Assembly (NCBI GenBank): GCA_920105805.1
Contig: CAKKTI010000024.1
Coordinates: 21,388-85,387 of the forward strand
Length of the DNA: 64,000 bases
Direction of reading: 5' to 3'
Source: Condylostoma magnum
Taxonomy: Eukaryota > Ciliophora > Heterotrichea > Heterotrichida > Condylostomatidae
Below are positions 1-12,530 of this stretch, piece by piece. The position numbers were made by a program, and so were the translations under genes. The notes below the pieces were generated by a model. It had not been told where the DNA came from and did no database searches. It worked only from the letters and a program-made list of their open reading frames with translations. Numbering within the stretch: the stretch's first letter is position 1; each line of letters starts with the position of its first letter.

Positions 1-645
1 GGAAATATAAAGGTTTTAACTAAAAGGGACTATTTCCTCTTACTTGTAAAAGGTACTTTTATACTAGATTTGTTCTAACCATCACTAGAAGTTTATAAAC
101 AGCTTACTCTCAGCATTATCTATATTCCAAGTAATACTAAATAATATACTGCTTCATTAAACATTCAGTCTTTTATATCGCATAAATTATTTTTCAAGTT
201 GATAAATGATTTATTTCAACAGCTTTGCAAAGTGATACAATTACCAACTAACAAATAGACCAATGCTAAGCCGTGGGATAACAATGACAATTACTTGGAC
301 GATTTCAGATATGCTGAGCTAGTTAATTAGAATAAAAAGCGCAAATAAAAGCTTTTTTGACAATGTGAAGCTAAAATAAACACTAAAGACAGCTATTTTT
401 GGGGCAATGAACGTTCCTATTGTGTACTTTCATTACAACAAGATTCTCACCTGAATCGGGTATTTTCCCCTTCAACTGCTTTATGACTAACTTGTATATT
501 CTCCTATATGAATTCACTGATTCATAGCAGGAATGTCCCTTATGAATGGATAAAACTTCGATAAAATTAAACACAAGTGAGAAACAGAATGATGGGCAGT
601 TCAAAAGAGAGCCTGGTTTTTTTGGACAACAGTATAATTTGTTAA
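1..645 (+). CDS. possible 3' part of a gene cut by the window edge
   Basis: With TAA/TAG read as Gln and TGA as Trp, frame 1 is readable from the first base to a TAA at 643. It gives a mixed-composition protein, for example DNNDNYLDDFRYAELV followed by KDSYFWGNERSYCVLS, that looks more coding than the other frames. No family was recognised. Since no codon is a dedicated stop in this genome, openness alone proves nothing, and the opposite strand at 383-604 also gives a moderately protein-like reading. Treat as tentative. Confidence 0.3.
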
Positions 646-1167
646 TCTAAAATATATACCTTTAATGTATAGAATGTTAACAGTCAATTTAGCTTCTATC
701 ATTTTTTCTACTTATCTATGCTATAACAATTTCAAAGAGGTAGAATACTAGTTACTTAATATTTTTAGCATAAATTAGTCATAACGTAAATTATTAGTAA
801 ACATTTTAGTATGTAAACTTAAAATTAACCGGTTGGAAAAAAATAAAATCCTACAAAAACAGTTTAAGGGGCCCGTTCAACCTTAAAATCATATCTTAGT
901 AAAAGTACTTTAATCTCAAACGAAAAGTATCAAGATCTTAAAAAGCACTTGTCTGATATATAAGAAGATATTCATTTAGAAGATTCAGTACTATATCCCA
1001 AAACTACGATTTAATGAAGAAAAAACATTTTTAGATCATTAAACTCTCTGCTTAATTAAGTTATTTTTACTGAAAACCGACAATTGTAACTGCGAGCTCT
1101 GTAAAAAGCTTATAACTGGTTTAATGAAATAATGCGTAAGTCTTATAATAAGTAACTATTGGCAAAA
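646..1167. other. AT-rich stretch without a confident gene
   Basis: About 520 bp upstream of the next gene. A frame around 872-1167 gives a short Cys-containing reading (NCNCELCKK) that could be a small protein, but it has no clear start and no recognisable family. Nothing else is visible. Confidence 0.4.
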
Positions 1168-2073
1168 ATGAATAAAGAGAAGTTATAAAATCCTTATTTG
1201 CATAGTAAAGGACATATTGCTTTGAATTAATCTCAGGATACTGCACCTTCATCCAGGCCATTTACTTCTTTTGCTTAGAGAGGAGGGACAAAATCACTAT
1301 CATTTACCCCAGATCTAGCGTTCATAGGCCAAGGGGATCCTTAGAAAACGGAAAATGTGAATTGAAGGAATAATTATATGTTTTATAATCCAACTAAATT
1401 AGAGAAAAGTTTAGAGCAGAGATATATGCAGTAATAAAGCTATAAAATAAATGATATCAGAATATAAGAAGACCTAAAACGTAAAATGATGTGCTGAAGT
1501 TAGTAAAGATCTAGAAGGAGCGAAGAGTCTTATAGGAAATCTGATAGTAGTACTGTAGCTTATAGGGATAGAATTAGATCGTAGACCCCTAATATTACTC
1601 AAATAAGACCATAATCATAGATGGTTGATTTTACTTAAAGAAAACAACAGAATTTCTTTATAACTGAAGGAAAGGATATAGAAAATGATGAAGAATATGC
1701 ATTTTAGAGCCTTGGTGGTAGGGTTGAAGAAATTAGGAAGCTAAACCATGGTTTAATTTCTCCTCCGAAACATAAATCAACACATATTAACTACAATTCT
1801 ATTAGTGCCTATTCAAATGCTGAAAAATGAGCAGAGCCAAGACAAAATTTTTCCAAAGATTCCGAAAAAGTACGGTTAAATGAGGTTTAGAAGATAAAGT
1901 ATTTAATGGCAAGTCAGAAAATTCCCATTTCAACTAAGACTCTGTGCAATGCTCTTATTGCTCCTTAGGAAATTATTAAAAATACTAAATATTTTCCCAT
2001 AGGAGGGTGCAGATTGATGAGCAATCCTAAGTACAGTGTAGCAAAGGCTAAGAAAAAGGGTCGGAGAAGATGA
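1168..2073 (+). CDS. hypothetical basic protein, about 301 aa
   Basis: Reads from ATG 1168 to TGA 2071-2073 with many in-frame TAA/TAG codons as Gln and two TGA as Trp. The protein is Lys/Arg/Gln-rich, with a Ser/Arg-rich stretch near residues 85-115 and a very basic tail (KAKKKGRRR). The N-terminal third has SSRPFTSF and SFTPDLAF, resembling low-complexity cytoskeletal proteins, but I recognise no domain. A later ATG at 1378 in the same frame is an alternative start. It converges on the minus-strand gene ending at 2215, leaving about 140 bp between. Confidence 0.6.
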
Positions 2074-2214
2074 TAAATATGTAAATAAGTTTTTTCTATA
2101 GTTATAGGATTTTTATGATAATTATTCGTTACAAAAGCCTAATAAGGTAAAATATAGCATTAAGACTAGTTAATTTTGCTTTCATATATCATAAGTAATA
2201 TTAAAAGTTTATTA

Positions 2215-2706
2215 TTAATCACACTGATAGTTTTCTTCGTAAAATTTTTCTAGTATCAATCTAGCCAATTCAATCAGGCTTTCTTAATAATTTTAATCAA
2301 AAGAGTTAAAATCAGCATTGCTTAGATATTACTTTAACCGTTGTATAAATAATAAATCAAAAGAATTATTTTATACATGCATTTCTTAGTTAAAATAATC
2401 ATCCAGAAAAGAACTTCCAGACTTATCCAAATGTCTTTTGTATTTGTTCAGCGGTTAAATTGTTTAACAAAATTGATCAAAGTTATTAGAAGCTTATTTA
2501 ATTGGTGATTTAACTTACTCACTTTTATTATCTTTCTAATCAACCATATAATCTGCAGATAAATCATTAGCAACTGAACTTTTAATTTATTCTCTTATAA
2601 AGTTTCATTATTAACACATATCATCTGGGTTCTCATAAATCTGAATAAAAGTTACTCTTTAGCTTGTAGTGGCGATAAAGCTATTTAGATTCAGTTCTGA
2701 GCTCAT
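2215..2706 (-). CDS. hypothetical protein, about 163 aa
   Basis: Minus-strand frame from ATG (2706) to the first of three consecutive TAA codons (2215, then 2212 and 2209). The reading begins MSSELNLNSFIATTSQ and stays polar and acidic throughout (YENPDDM, SFLDDYFNQE, LARLILEKFYEENYQC at the end). No family was recognised. It is divergent from the next gene, with only 4 bp between the two ATG codons, so either the promoters lie inside coding sequence or one of the starts is further in. Confidence 0.6.
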
Positions 2707-2710
2707 AAAA

Positions 2711-4801
2711 ATGTGAAAAGCTGGAAATAAACCCTTGGAAGATTTAGAGGACAGTAGGAAATTTATAATTCATCAATAAAAGCTAGTTGGGATCTCATCT
2801 ATGATTGACAATAGGAAGCCAAGGCCTATGAATCATTTGTCCTTCAATGCTAAAAAGTATATGCTACTTAAAAATAGAAGTCTTGATATTTAAAAAGAAA
2901 ACAAAATTTTACTGTAAAAAATGCTTGATATTGACTTAAAATCAGCAACAAATTAGAAGTCTAAATCAATTAGGAAAATTTCCCTTAATAAAAATCTTAG
3001 AGTGAATTAAGCGTAAAAAATTCATCAGGAAAATCAAAAAATGCTTTAAAGGCTTTAAAAGGCAAAATCATCCCTTAAAATGCTAAGATGGTCTAAGGAT
3101 TATGAGAAAACTTAGTATATTTCTAAAAATATATCAGAAAATGCTAGAAGAATAAGGCACAATGCATCAAGACTTAAGATGAACCCTTTAAATAGAAGCA
3201 TGAAGGTTAGGCCAAATAGTGCATATGTTTTAAAGCAATAGTATATAAAAGTATTTAAAATGAATTAATTTTATGATGTTGGTTTTGTAGATGTTCGCGG
3301 AGATATAGGGGAAACCTTTAGAAGAACACGTCATTTACTAATAGGTATGGAAAATTATAAAAAGACAAGTGGAAATTGGAAGAAATTAAGGCCAGGGACA
3401 ATCTAAAAACTATACAAACTGAACAAATTTATACAAAATGACGAATAACAGCATTTAAGATACAGAAATAGTTCAGTAATAGATCATATGCATAGCCTAT
3501 CTCCTAGATATAAAAGATAATAACCTGTTAATCTATCTAAAACTATTGATAGGAAATACTTGCATAAAAACCTAAAGTTCTAAAACCATCAAATACTGTA
3601 AGCAAAATCTGGTAAAGACACTCTTTCTAAGCTATACGAGGCTGGATAATGCGAAAACTCGTTAATAAGTGATTTAGGCTCAATGAGAAGCAGTTAAATT
3701 CTAAAATGGAGTTCAAAAGATTAAAGTCCACATGCAAAGAAGCCTCCTCACTTACATCACACAAATGGGAAACAAATAAATATAGATAAATTGCCTACTT
3801 ACTAAGAGTTTGCAACTAAAAAGAGAAAAAGCTCATAATTTGCAAAGCTCTAATAAAAAATTGATAAAAGGACGACTTAAATTAAACAGTAGTTATCAGA
3901 TACTAAGTAATAACTGGATAGTTTGGATTATTTTATGAAGTAAAAAACTGGAATATAGTGGGATGGGGATAAAAGATTTCTTGATAGATTAACCAGGCAT
4001 TAGCAAGATAAGTAAAAGGTTGTAGCTGATTACGTAAATAAAGTAAAGTTTAAATAACATGTAAACTATTAAAAGACATTGGATTTCACAAATGCTGTAA
4101 AAATGTTAGGTTAAAGATAGCCGAATTTGTCAGCTAATCGGACTCCACGGTCAATTAGTATGCAAATTGTATAAACTACTCTAAAATCTGACAGATCTCG
4201 AAATAAGTTGAGTAGTGTAGATAATACTCCATGTGCGAGAGCGAGTAGTTTTGAATAGCCTTAGAAGATTGAAGCAATTCAGCATAATAAATCATTGAAT
4301 GAATTAACCGAAGATTTTGGAGTTAATAAAAGGTAACAGTATGATAAACTATAGTAAATAATTGATAGAATTGTAATAGACCGACCATTTGTCATAAGAG
4401 AAAAAATGAGGTTAATGTCTGCTAATGAAATTATTCAGAGTAAAAATAAGTAATCACTTTCTGTTATATAAGAAATCACTAAAAAGGTAGATGAGAAGAA
4501 AATGGATATTATTCAATCGAATTAAAAGTAGTTTAAGATGTATATGAATATGCTGCAGGTGCTGAAAGAGTAGCAAAGTAGTACAACAGAGTCTTAAATT
4601 ATGTTATTAGACATACTTAAAATAATACTTGATGAAGATATCATAATGGACCAAGATATCTTTTATAAGATAATCTCAAATTTTACCACCAAAGAGCTTG
4701 TTAGCCCTAAATTTCAAAAATTACTTATTGTAATGAAACAAGAACTCAAGATAAATGAGCTTGATTATCAAACCTGGTTAGTTAAGGTGCATAAATTGTA
4801 A
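2711..4801 (+). CDS. hypothetical Lys/Gln/Ser-rich protein, about 696 aa
   Basis: One continuous frame from ATG 2711 to TAA 4799. No in-frame TGA follows for several hundred bases, and the next gene starts in another frame at 4876, so TAA must be the stop. The protein is highly basic with low-complexity stretches (SRSRN, RARASS) and a more ordered helical C-terminus (MLLDILKIILDEDII onwards). An internal ATG at residue 31 is an alternative start. No domain was recognised. The composition suggests a cytoskeletal or basal-body protein, but that is inference only. Confidence 0.6.
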
Positions 4802-4875
4802 ATATTGCAGTCTTTAAAAATCTACTTTGTTTATACTATAAACCAATCTCAGTTAAAATTATTATATAAATAATA

Positions 4876-5235
4876 ATGCAAAATTTACCTTTTCACATAG
4901 AATTAGCAAAACGAAGATCAAGCGCTAAAACGAGGCGTAAGAAATAAATATAAAGTGAAAATAACCCAAGAACATCTATAAAAATTGCGGTAACTCTTCC
5001 AAAAATATCAAGCCCAGATCCACCTGCATCGTAAGATGAATAGTAAAATTCACCACTTCCTCCAACAAAAGCAAAAAAACGATTAAATAAAAAGCCTTTT
5101 CTACCCTATCTTAATCCAATAAGAACTGTAAATAAATATTGAAGCCATAAAGACATAAAATTACATATTTAAAAGCTAAACAGAACTCCTATAAGAGTAA
5201 ATCGAGCATCTGAAGTTTATCTAAAATTATACTAA
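4876..5235 (+). CDS. small basic hypothetical protein, about 119 aa
   Basis: ATG 4876 to TAA 5233. The sequence starts MQNLPFHIELAKRRSSAKTR and has a Pro-rich centre (SSPDPPASQDEQQNSPLPP). It includes a TGA-encoded Trp in KYWSHKD. The only later in-frame TGA lies more than 200 bp downstream inside the opposite-strand gene, so this is a clear case of TAA termination. Its stop is 1 bp from the stop of the convergent coiled-coil gene. Function unknown. Confidence 0.6.
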
Positions 5236-5236
5236 C

Positions 5237-8200
5237 TCATTTATTCTTTATTTCCTTCAACATCTCAAAAACACGGTCAAGCTGTTCTCTTATATTTCCT
5301 TATTGTTAATCACTTATTTCCCCAGTCCTTCCTAATTCCTCTCTTACTGTCTTTTATAGCTCCTGTAGTTAAATAGACATGTTTTCCAGCTTAGGAGCCA
5401 TTTCACTTTGTTAGAAATTCTACAACATGGTTTTATGCTCTTGTAATTGCTTTTCAATGAAGAATATCTTATCCTCAATAGGATTCTCTCCAGGTAAAGA
5501 TGGCTCTTGGTTATTAAAATCTCTTCTGATTTCATCTAAACCTTGACCTAATCTATCCAATGCTATAAATATGTTATTCTCTGCAGTATGTGCCATCAGA
5601 GTTTCAACAGTTTATTAGGATTACAAAGTAGATGATATTTTATCAAGCTTCTCAATTTAAGTTTTATTTTTGATAACATCCTCTTAGGATTTTTTGGATT
5701 GTTCTAGTAGTAAATTAATTGAAACGTGTTGCCAGATATTGTCAGATGCGGTAACATGCTCTAAGATTCCATTAAGAGTGTGTTTTATTGCTATATCTTC
5801 TATTGACATTGTGTTTAGATCTTGTTGTAACTCTAATGCCTCAGTATGATTTTGTAAATCTTAGAAATTATCCTCAAGAGTAGTTCTAGTTATGTTTAAT
5901 TTCTCATCCATTTCCTCGTATGTTTTTTGTATTTATGAGGTCAGTCTTTAATCTACGTCTTCTGTATATGTATCACTTTCTTCTTTATTCTTTTGTAAAG
6001 TGTTGTAAATTTAATTACTTTCAGTATCAATTTTTTGCTTTAAATTATCATCAGTTTCTTTGATTTCTTGTGATAAATCTGTTCTTAGGTTATCAATCAT
6101 TTACTGATTTTCTATTCCATCGATGTAATTTATCATTTTTTATAAACATTAATTTGATTCATATTTTACATAGCTGTCTAGAGCCATATCATCTAATCTT
6201 TCTTATGTATCTTATTCTAAATTCCCAATTTATTCACTGAAACTTTCTTATGCTTCTTGTATTTCCTCTTATAATCTTTGTAAAGTATTATACTATTCCA
6301 TTTCTTTATCATGCAGCACTACTCCATCTACTAGGTCTTTTACTAACTACGCAATTACAAATTGATCTAAACTCATTCACATTTCCTCTCTTATATTATC
6401 ATCCTCAGTCACCCTAGTTGTTATTTCTTCTTACAACTTATCATTAGTTTCTTATAACTATTCAGAAACATCTTTTTTTATTTTATTATCTAATAAGTCC
6501 ATTTCTTGGTTCAATTTTTCAATATCTTATTTAATTTGGTTTTCAATAGATCCAATATGATCTTTTAAAGAGTAATCCAGACCTCCTATATCCTAATTTC
6601 TAGTTAAACTTTCTGTATTTACAGCTTCACTTAACTCATTTCTTATTTCTTGTATTAAATTATACATTTTTTGCTCAAAGCTTTGCTACAATTATGCCCT
6701 TGCAAGCTCAATACTATCCTGATACCCTTATTTTAAATCATAGGACTCTCTCTTGATTTCCTCTTACAAATTTGACACTTCATTTTACATTTTCTAGGAT
6801 ACCAAATTATCTCCAAATTCCTATTTTGCTAATACACTTTGAATTTCTCCAGCTAATTCTCCAGTTTTATTTACAATCATATCCCTCAACTAATCATATC
6901 TATACTCAAACTACTTTCCCATCTAGAAAATATCATCTCTTCTTTCTAAGTCATTACTTTTTAGCTCTTCAATTTCATTATAATTTTCCTATATAAACTA
7001 CTTTTTCCATGCTTATCACTGTTTCTCCCTACCTTAACAATCATCATTAAGAGCCAATAAGGAAGCTCTTAGATGGTTTTCAGTAGATTACACCATATTT
7101 TCCAGCTTTGTTACATGTTTATCAAGCATTCCTGCTATTTGAACTAAATGCTTTTAAGTCTGCCCATGTTCTTCTGATCTTACCTTTCCTTCTTCCTATA
7201 GCCCCGTTTCAACTCCTATAATCCTTTGATAAAGATTGTCTTTAATTGAAGCTAAAGCTAATGTAACGTCTTTTATGTTTTCATTCATTAAAGATTAGAC
7301 TTTATTGATATGTACAGTGTTGGATTCTCTACTTCTGTTTATGATTTCATGTAGAGTTGTTAGTCCTTCTTGCATTAATCCTACTAGGTTACGTTCTCTT
7401 TCTGCTAGGCTCTGCTCATCGTTTCGTATGTGTTCGTGTAGAAAATGTAGCCTACCGTCGATTCATGATGAGTACTCTTGATCATGCTGGGATCTTTATC
7501 TTGCCTCGTCGTCAATTCTATTTTAAAGGTTTGAAAGTATCTGCTTAACATGTGATTAGTCATTTTAAAACTTTTCTTCTATATTTCTATCATTTTAATT
7601 TAGACTCGATTTCTATTCAAAATAGTTATCTATTATATCATCCTTGTATCTAGAAAGCTGTCTATTCATTTCTTGTTCTTATCTTTGTATGATTGAATAC
7701 ATCTCTTATATCTAATTTTGCATTTCTTACTATGCCAAATCTCTCTTTTTCCTCTCTTCAAACAATTATTCCTGTATATCTGAATTATAGTCTTAAATAG
7801 GAATTTGATCTGTTTAAGCTCTTGGTACTCTTATCAAATGATCAATCTCCTTTTCTAAAGCTTAATTCCGCATTTCTAAAGAGTCTTATTTCAACTTAAT
7901 ATTCGACATTTCTTGGTTAACTCTATCAAACGCGTTTTTAATACTCTCAGCTAGGACTTTCACACCGTCTTAAGTTTATCCTACTTGATTTTCATTCCTT
8001 TTAACTTTTTGCCATATACTGTCTCTAAAATCTTTAAACTCAGTATCAAGTTTATAAGGAATCTAATCAGTTGCTTTAGCAATTTAACCATCAAAATTAC
8101 TTTTAAACTCCATGAATTAAATTTCCAAATGCCTTAGCCTTCCTAAAGTTTCAACAGTCAACGGCTCTTCAAAATTTTATCGTTTAGGAGTAGGAGCTCT

Positions 8201-8395
8201 ATGGCTGTATTAAACCATAGGGGAAAACTCATTTTCTCTAGAACTCAATTTTACAGGAGTATGTTGACGTTGTTCTTTAAGTCTAGGAAGAATTTATCTT
8301 TATGAATCGTGTGAGCCTGTTCTAATTGTATCGTTTCTGAATAAATCTCATATATTATCCCGTGATGCACGCTTAAATAAATCAGAATTAGACAT
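5237..8395 (-). CDS. long coiled-coil protein, about 1052 aa
   Basis: Minus-strand frame from ATG 8395 to TGA 5237 (ending MLKEIKNK). Nearly the whole length is Glu/Gln/Lys/Asp-rich with heptad-like spacing of Leu/Ile, e.g. EQLQETNDKLQEEITTR and IEKLDKISSTLQSQQ, so it should form an extended coiled coil. The first ~90 residues are less regular, with Ser/Arg/Pro. In-frame TGA is read as Trp many times. Proteins of this kind serve in ciliate basal bodies, axonemes or cortex, but no specific orthologue is recognisable. Confidence 0.75.
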
Positions 8396-8433
8396 TTTAA
8401 TATATGCAATTTGCTAACTGATATATTTATAAT

Positions 8434-11400
8434 ATGCAAAGTTTTAACAATATAATTCATAGGAAGAAACGATCGTATAGTATAGGGAGTGCCTTGCTGT
8501 AGTCACATAGATTTAGTAGCTCTGGTATTGAGGATAAAGGCTTTAATTAAGAGTAAGTTGTTAGTTTTCCAGAAATATATAAGTATAACAGAGTTTTAGG
8601 AGGAAGTACTGTGCTTGTAGATGCTTTTTCAACTTGAAGTCCTTTATAAGACGGCAAAAAGTAAAGTTAAAAGAAAAAAGCTAAGCTTAAAGGTAGAAAG
8701 AAGAAGAAAACATTAGGAACTGCATATATAAGTGAATTGAAGTAAAATAAACAGATATTAATTCAGAATCAATAAAGAAAACAGTAATTTGGGAAAGGGT
8801 AGCTAATGAGGGATTTATGATAGGAAATTGAATTAATTCAAGACTACGAGGAAAAGATTGAATAAATTAATTAAGTTTAACCCGCTAAAAGAAATACATG
8901 AAAAAGAAGAGCCTAGAGTTAAAATTAAGTAAAGCATAAACCTCTAATAGCTATAAAAGAAGAAATTAATCCTATATAGAATTGTGGTACTACAGATTAA
9001 AAGTAGCCAAAGAGCCTATAAAGATTGTAAAGCACTAAGTAAAGAAAAAGATAAAATTAATTACTAAAGCCTCAGTTGATTATTGACTCACCAATATAAC
9101 GGGTTCCAATATAGCAATATACTTAAAAACATACCAAAGAATATAAAAGTACAGATGATTAGAATAATGAAAATACTGAAGATAAGTAGACTTTATTCTA
9201 GATATCATTCGATGATCCAGTTTTAAAACAAGTTTTAATCGATTTAAATTGGTAATAATAACTAGACAATTATTCAAAATAATGAACACTCAGACTAACA
9301 CTGAACTATACTCCAATAAAGCTAAAACCACATTAGTTATATAATCATTTATCCTTAAGCAAAAAAGTAACTCAGCCATTCTTCCTAACTCAAATACTAA
9401 ATGCTACAAATCAAGATTAAAGTGAAGTTGAGTCCTATTATCCTAAAACATTTGAACTGGATAATTGAGTATAAACAAAGTAATTTCTTAAAGAGTTTTA
9501 CAGGGGGATGGTACTAAGCATTATTAAAAGTCATGCAGAGTATTTTATAAATTGCCAGGGCTTATGAGGCAAAATTAGTATTTATGCTATAAAATAAACC
9601 ATAATATTAGCATAGTAAATTCATCTAAATGAAGATGTAGATTTGACATAAAAGAAAAGCATACAAAATCTTTCATTTTACTAAAAATTCTCAGTTCCTA
9701 TAGATAAATTCAAGTTTCTTTCTTAAGCTAATAACTCAATTTAATGATAAATAAGCAAACCTTCCGATTTTTTAGTACAGCAAGTCATCAATCTGAATGA
9801 AATCTTGATTTATTCTTTCTCTTAATCAGAAATTAGCCATTAAAAGAATCTTTGATTAATAAAACCAATGAAAGAAGTTATTCTGACGAATTAAATAGAA
9901 CAAATTTTAGGTAAAAGAAGCTACACTTATTCAAGAGTTGTTTAAAGATACATAGAAAAACCTTTACTATGGAAAATATAAGGAAAACTTTACAAATTTG
10001 ACTGTAAGATCTTCGTGCTAGTGACTAATTTAAGCCCATTGACTATCTATATTCATAAATTCAATTACTTTCTAATCTGTCCCAAAGAGTTTTCTTTAGA
10101 TAGTATTGAAAAAGAAAGACATTTTGCTTCTCCTAAGTATTCAAAAATTGCGTCATTAAGTGACTTTTACTTATTTGTGAAGGAAAACTACTCGAATTTA
10201 TAATGGAATCTTGATATTATGCCCCGAATTCATAATTTTGTGATTTAAACATTGCTAGCATATACACAGCAAAATCAAGATTAAGATACAAAGGGCTATG
10301 AGTTATTTTTGTTTAATGTTGTTTTTGATGAAACATTAGAACCATGATTAGTTTCAATTGATTCAACTCCAACTTCAAAGAACATGCCGAATTGAGGAAG
10401 AGAAGCTTTTGAAAATTTACTAAGAGAAATGTTCTAGATTGTGTTTAAAGGGGACTACGACTAGCCTTTATATAATGCTTATGTTGAGTTAGTAAAATCA
10501 GATGAAACATAAGAATAGAATTGGGTATTACTTTATAAGTCCTCTTAGAAGGATATAATATCAGGAAATAATAAGATTGAGCTGAGTTTACAAGGCACTT
10601 CTTTAAATATCTAATTCGAATAACAGTTTGAAAGAGATTATGTCAAATATGTTTCTAAAGGAATAATTAAACAATTTCTCTAAATGTGTAAATCTAAAAT
10701 AAGCCTAGGTAATGCATATTATATGAGCAGGATTATAAAAATCCAGTACTTTATACGAAGACTTAACTTTTATCATAGAGTTAATGTAAAGGAAAAATAA
10801 AAAGCAGCTAGGTGTATATGAGCGTACTTTAGAGAGTACTAAATCTATTCAAGGTAAAAATATTATGATAAAATACGAGTTTAAGCAGCTTTTAGAGGGA
10901 AAAGGGACAGACTTCATTATAAAAGAATGCTCCAAAGACTAATAGAGGTTGTTCAAAAGTTATTCTATGATAAAATCACATAAAATAGTATAATTGAGAT
11001 GTATGACAGAAATAAATAATCCGTGAAAAAAATATCAAGTTGATGGAGGCGATAAAAGATTAAGAAAATAGTATATATATTATATCTATCTCACTATATT
11101 GTAAATAAAGTGGAAAAGAAGGTTGTAAATACTTTGCTAAGCTCAGTTAGAAAGATGCGTAAGTTTTAGAAAAGTATACAAGCTAGGAGGATTATAAGGA
11201 TAATTAGGATTTTAAAATAGAAGCTTGCAGTAAGAAAAATAGAAAATGCTTACAGTGTTTATAAATAGTAAAAAATCGAGCAATGAATAAAATTAAATTA
11301 AGCAGCAACTACCATTTAAAAGTGAGTAAGATCATTTATAGCATATAAAAAGTACAAATTACCATTGTACTAAAGAATTAAAGTAAATAACGGATGTTTC

Positions 11401-11805
11401 ATCATTAAAAGACTTGTAAGGGGTAAAATTTCTAGATACTAGTTTAAGAAGAAGAGATAGAATTACTATGCATTAAGAATTCAAAAATAATGGAAAAAGT
11501 ACAGAATGGTAAGCTTATTACAAAATTATTATAAGGTAGATCAATCTGTTATATTAATTCAGAGATGATTTCGTAAGTACCAATCAAGAAAACTGTAATA
11601 AATATTTAACTAGGAGAAAACAGTTTTGCAATCCTTAAAACAAAAAGTCCAGAAATAACGTAAGAAGCAAAATCAAAGAGCTCAGGCGGTAGTAGATAGA
11701 CTCTATTTTCCATAGAAGAAGTTGCAAAGATATGAATTAATGCGATTTATTAAGAACCTTCAGAAATGATAGTTTAGTTTATACAAAATTAACAACAAAA
11801 TGTAA
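8434..11805 (+). CDS. tubulin-tyrosine-ligase-like (TTLL) protein with IQ motifs, probable pseudo-ligase, ~1123 aa
   Basis: Residues ~490-650 carry the C-terminal half of a TTL fold: QRYIEKPLL, then a KFDCKIFVLVT strand, then ELFLFNVVFDETLEPWL. TTLL enzymes attach Glu, Gly or Tyr to tubulin using ATP. The metal-binding signature that normally reads LLEVN-x-SP is VSIDSTP here, so the Glu and Asn ligands are replaced. After ~residue 780 come IQ-like helices (AYFREYQIYSRQKYYDKIR, then IQRWFRKYQSRK) expected to bind calmodulin. An upstream in-frame ATG at 8404 is possible, but 8434 gives the 38-bp head-to-head spacing seen elsewhere. The stop could be TGA 11767 or TAA 11803. Confidence 0.7.
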
Positions 11806-11821
11806 AATGGAATATTAAAAC

Positions 11822-12523
11822 TTAAATTGATACACCTGGGATTCCATTCTGATAAACTCCTCCATTAAATGTAGCATTAGCATATTTGGAAATATCTGTA
11901 TTTTTCCTATTAAACGTTGAATTGCCTAACATAGCCCTTTGTTATATAGATGCAATATTAGACCTCTACGATGACCTAGTCCTTCTCTGATAACTATTAG
12001 CCGTTATATTTCCAATAGTAGCCGGGGACTAGGGCTTCTAGCTTCTCTAGCTGGATCTAGTCATGTAACTTCTTCTTGACCCTTATGACGACCTTCTTTA
12101 CTAATAGGAGCTCTAAGACTACTACGACTTAACCTCGTCTCTTCATCTTCACCTTGATCTTTTATTAACAAGACTACTTAAAACTTACTCAGCATAGCAG
12201 TTAAGGCATAAAAACGTAGCTTCTTCTATTTTAATACTCTACAAATCTTCCTCAGTTGCCCCAGTAGGAACAATCAATGCTAAAATTTCCTCAATAGTCA
12301 AAAAATTCCCACACTCCTTACAATTCTTATCACTTATACCATTATCATCCACCTTGAAATTATCCTCAATCCAGTCAATCAGCTCACACTAGATTTCCCT
12401 ATGCAGATTGGAAGTTAATTAACTTACACGGGACATCAACGACTACCCTGATACCTAACTTTTAGTATATTTAGACACCACACTTCCAAATCTTGAACTC
12501 TTAACAGAACTAAACTCACTCAT
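11822..12523 (-). CDS. small protein with CxxC pairs, about 233 aa
   Basis: Minus-strand frame from ATG 12523 to TAA 11822. The N-terminal half includes a probable zinc-binding pair, NCKECGNF followed about 35 residues later by FLCLNCYAEQ. The C-terminal half is Arg/Ser-rich and then Asn/Gly-rich. The two CxxC motifs suggest a single treble-clef-like zinc site, but no named family is evident. It is head-to-head with eIF4A3, with 7 bp between the ATG codons, and ends 16 bp from the TTLL-like gene. Confidence 0.65.
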
Positions 12524-12530
12524 TTTATAA

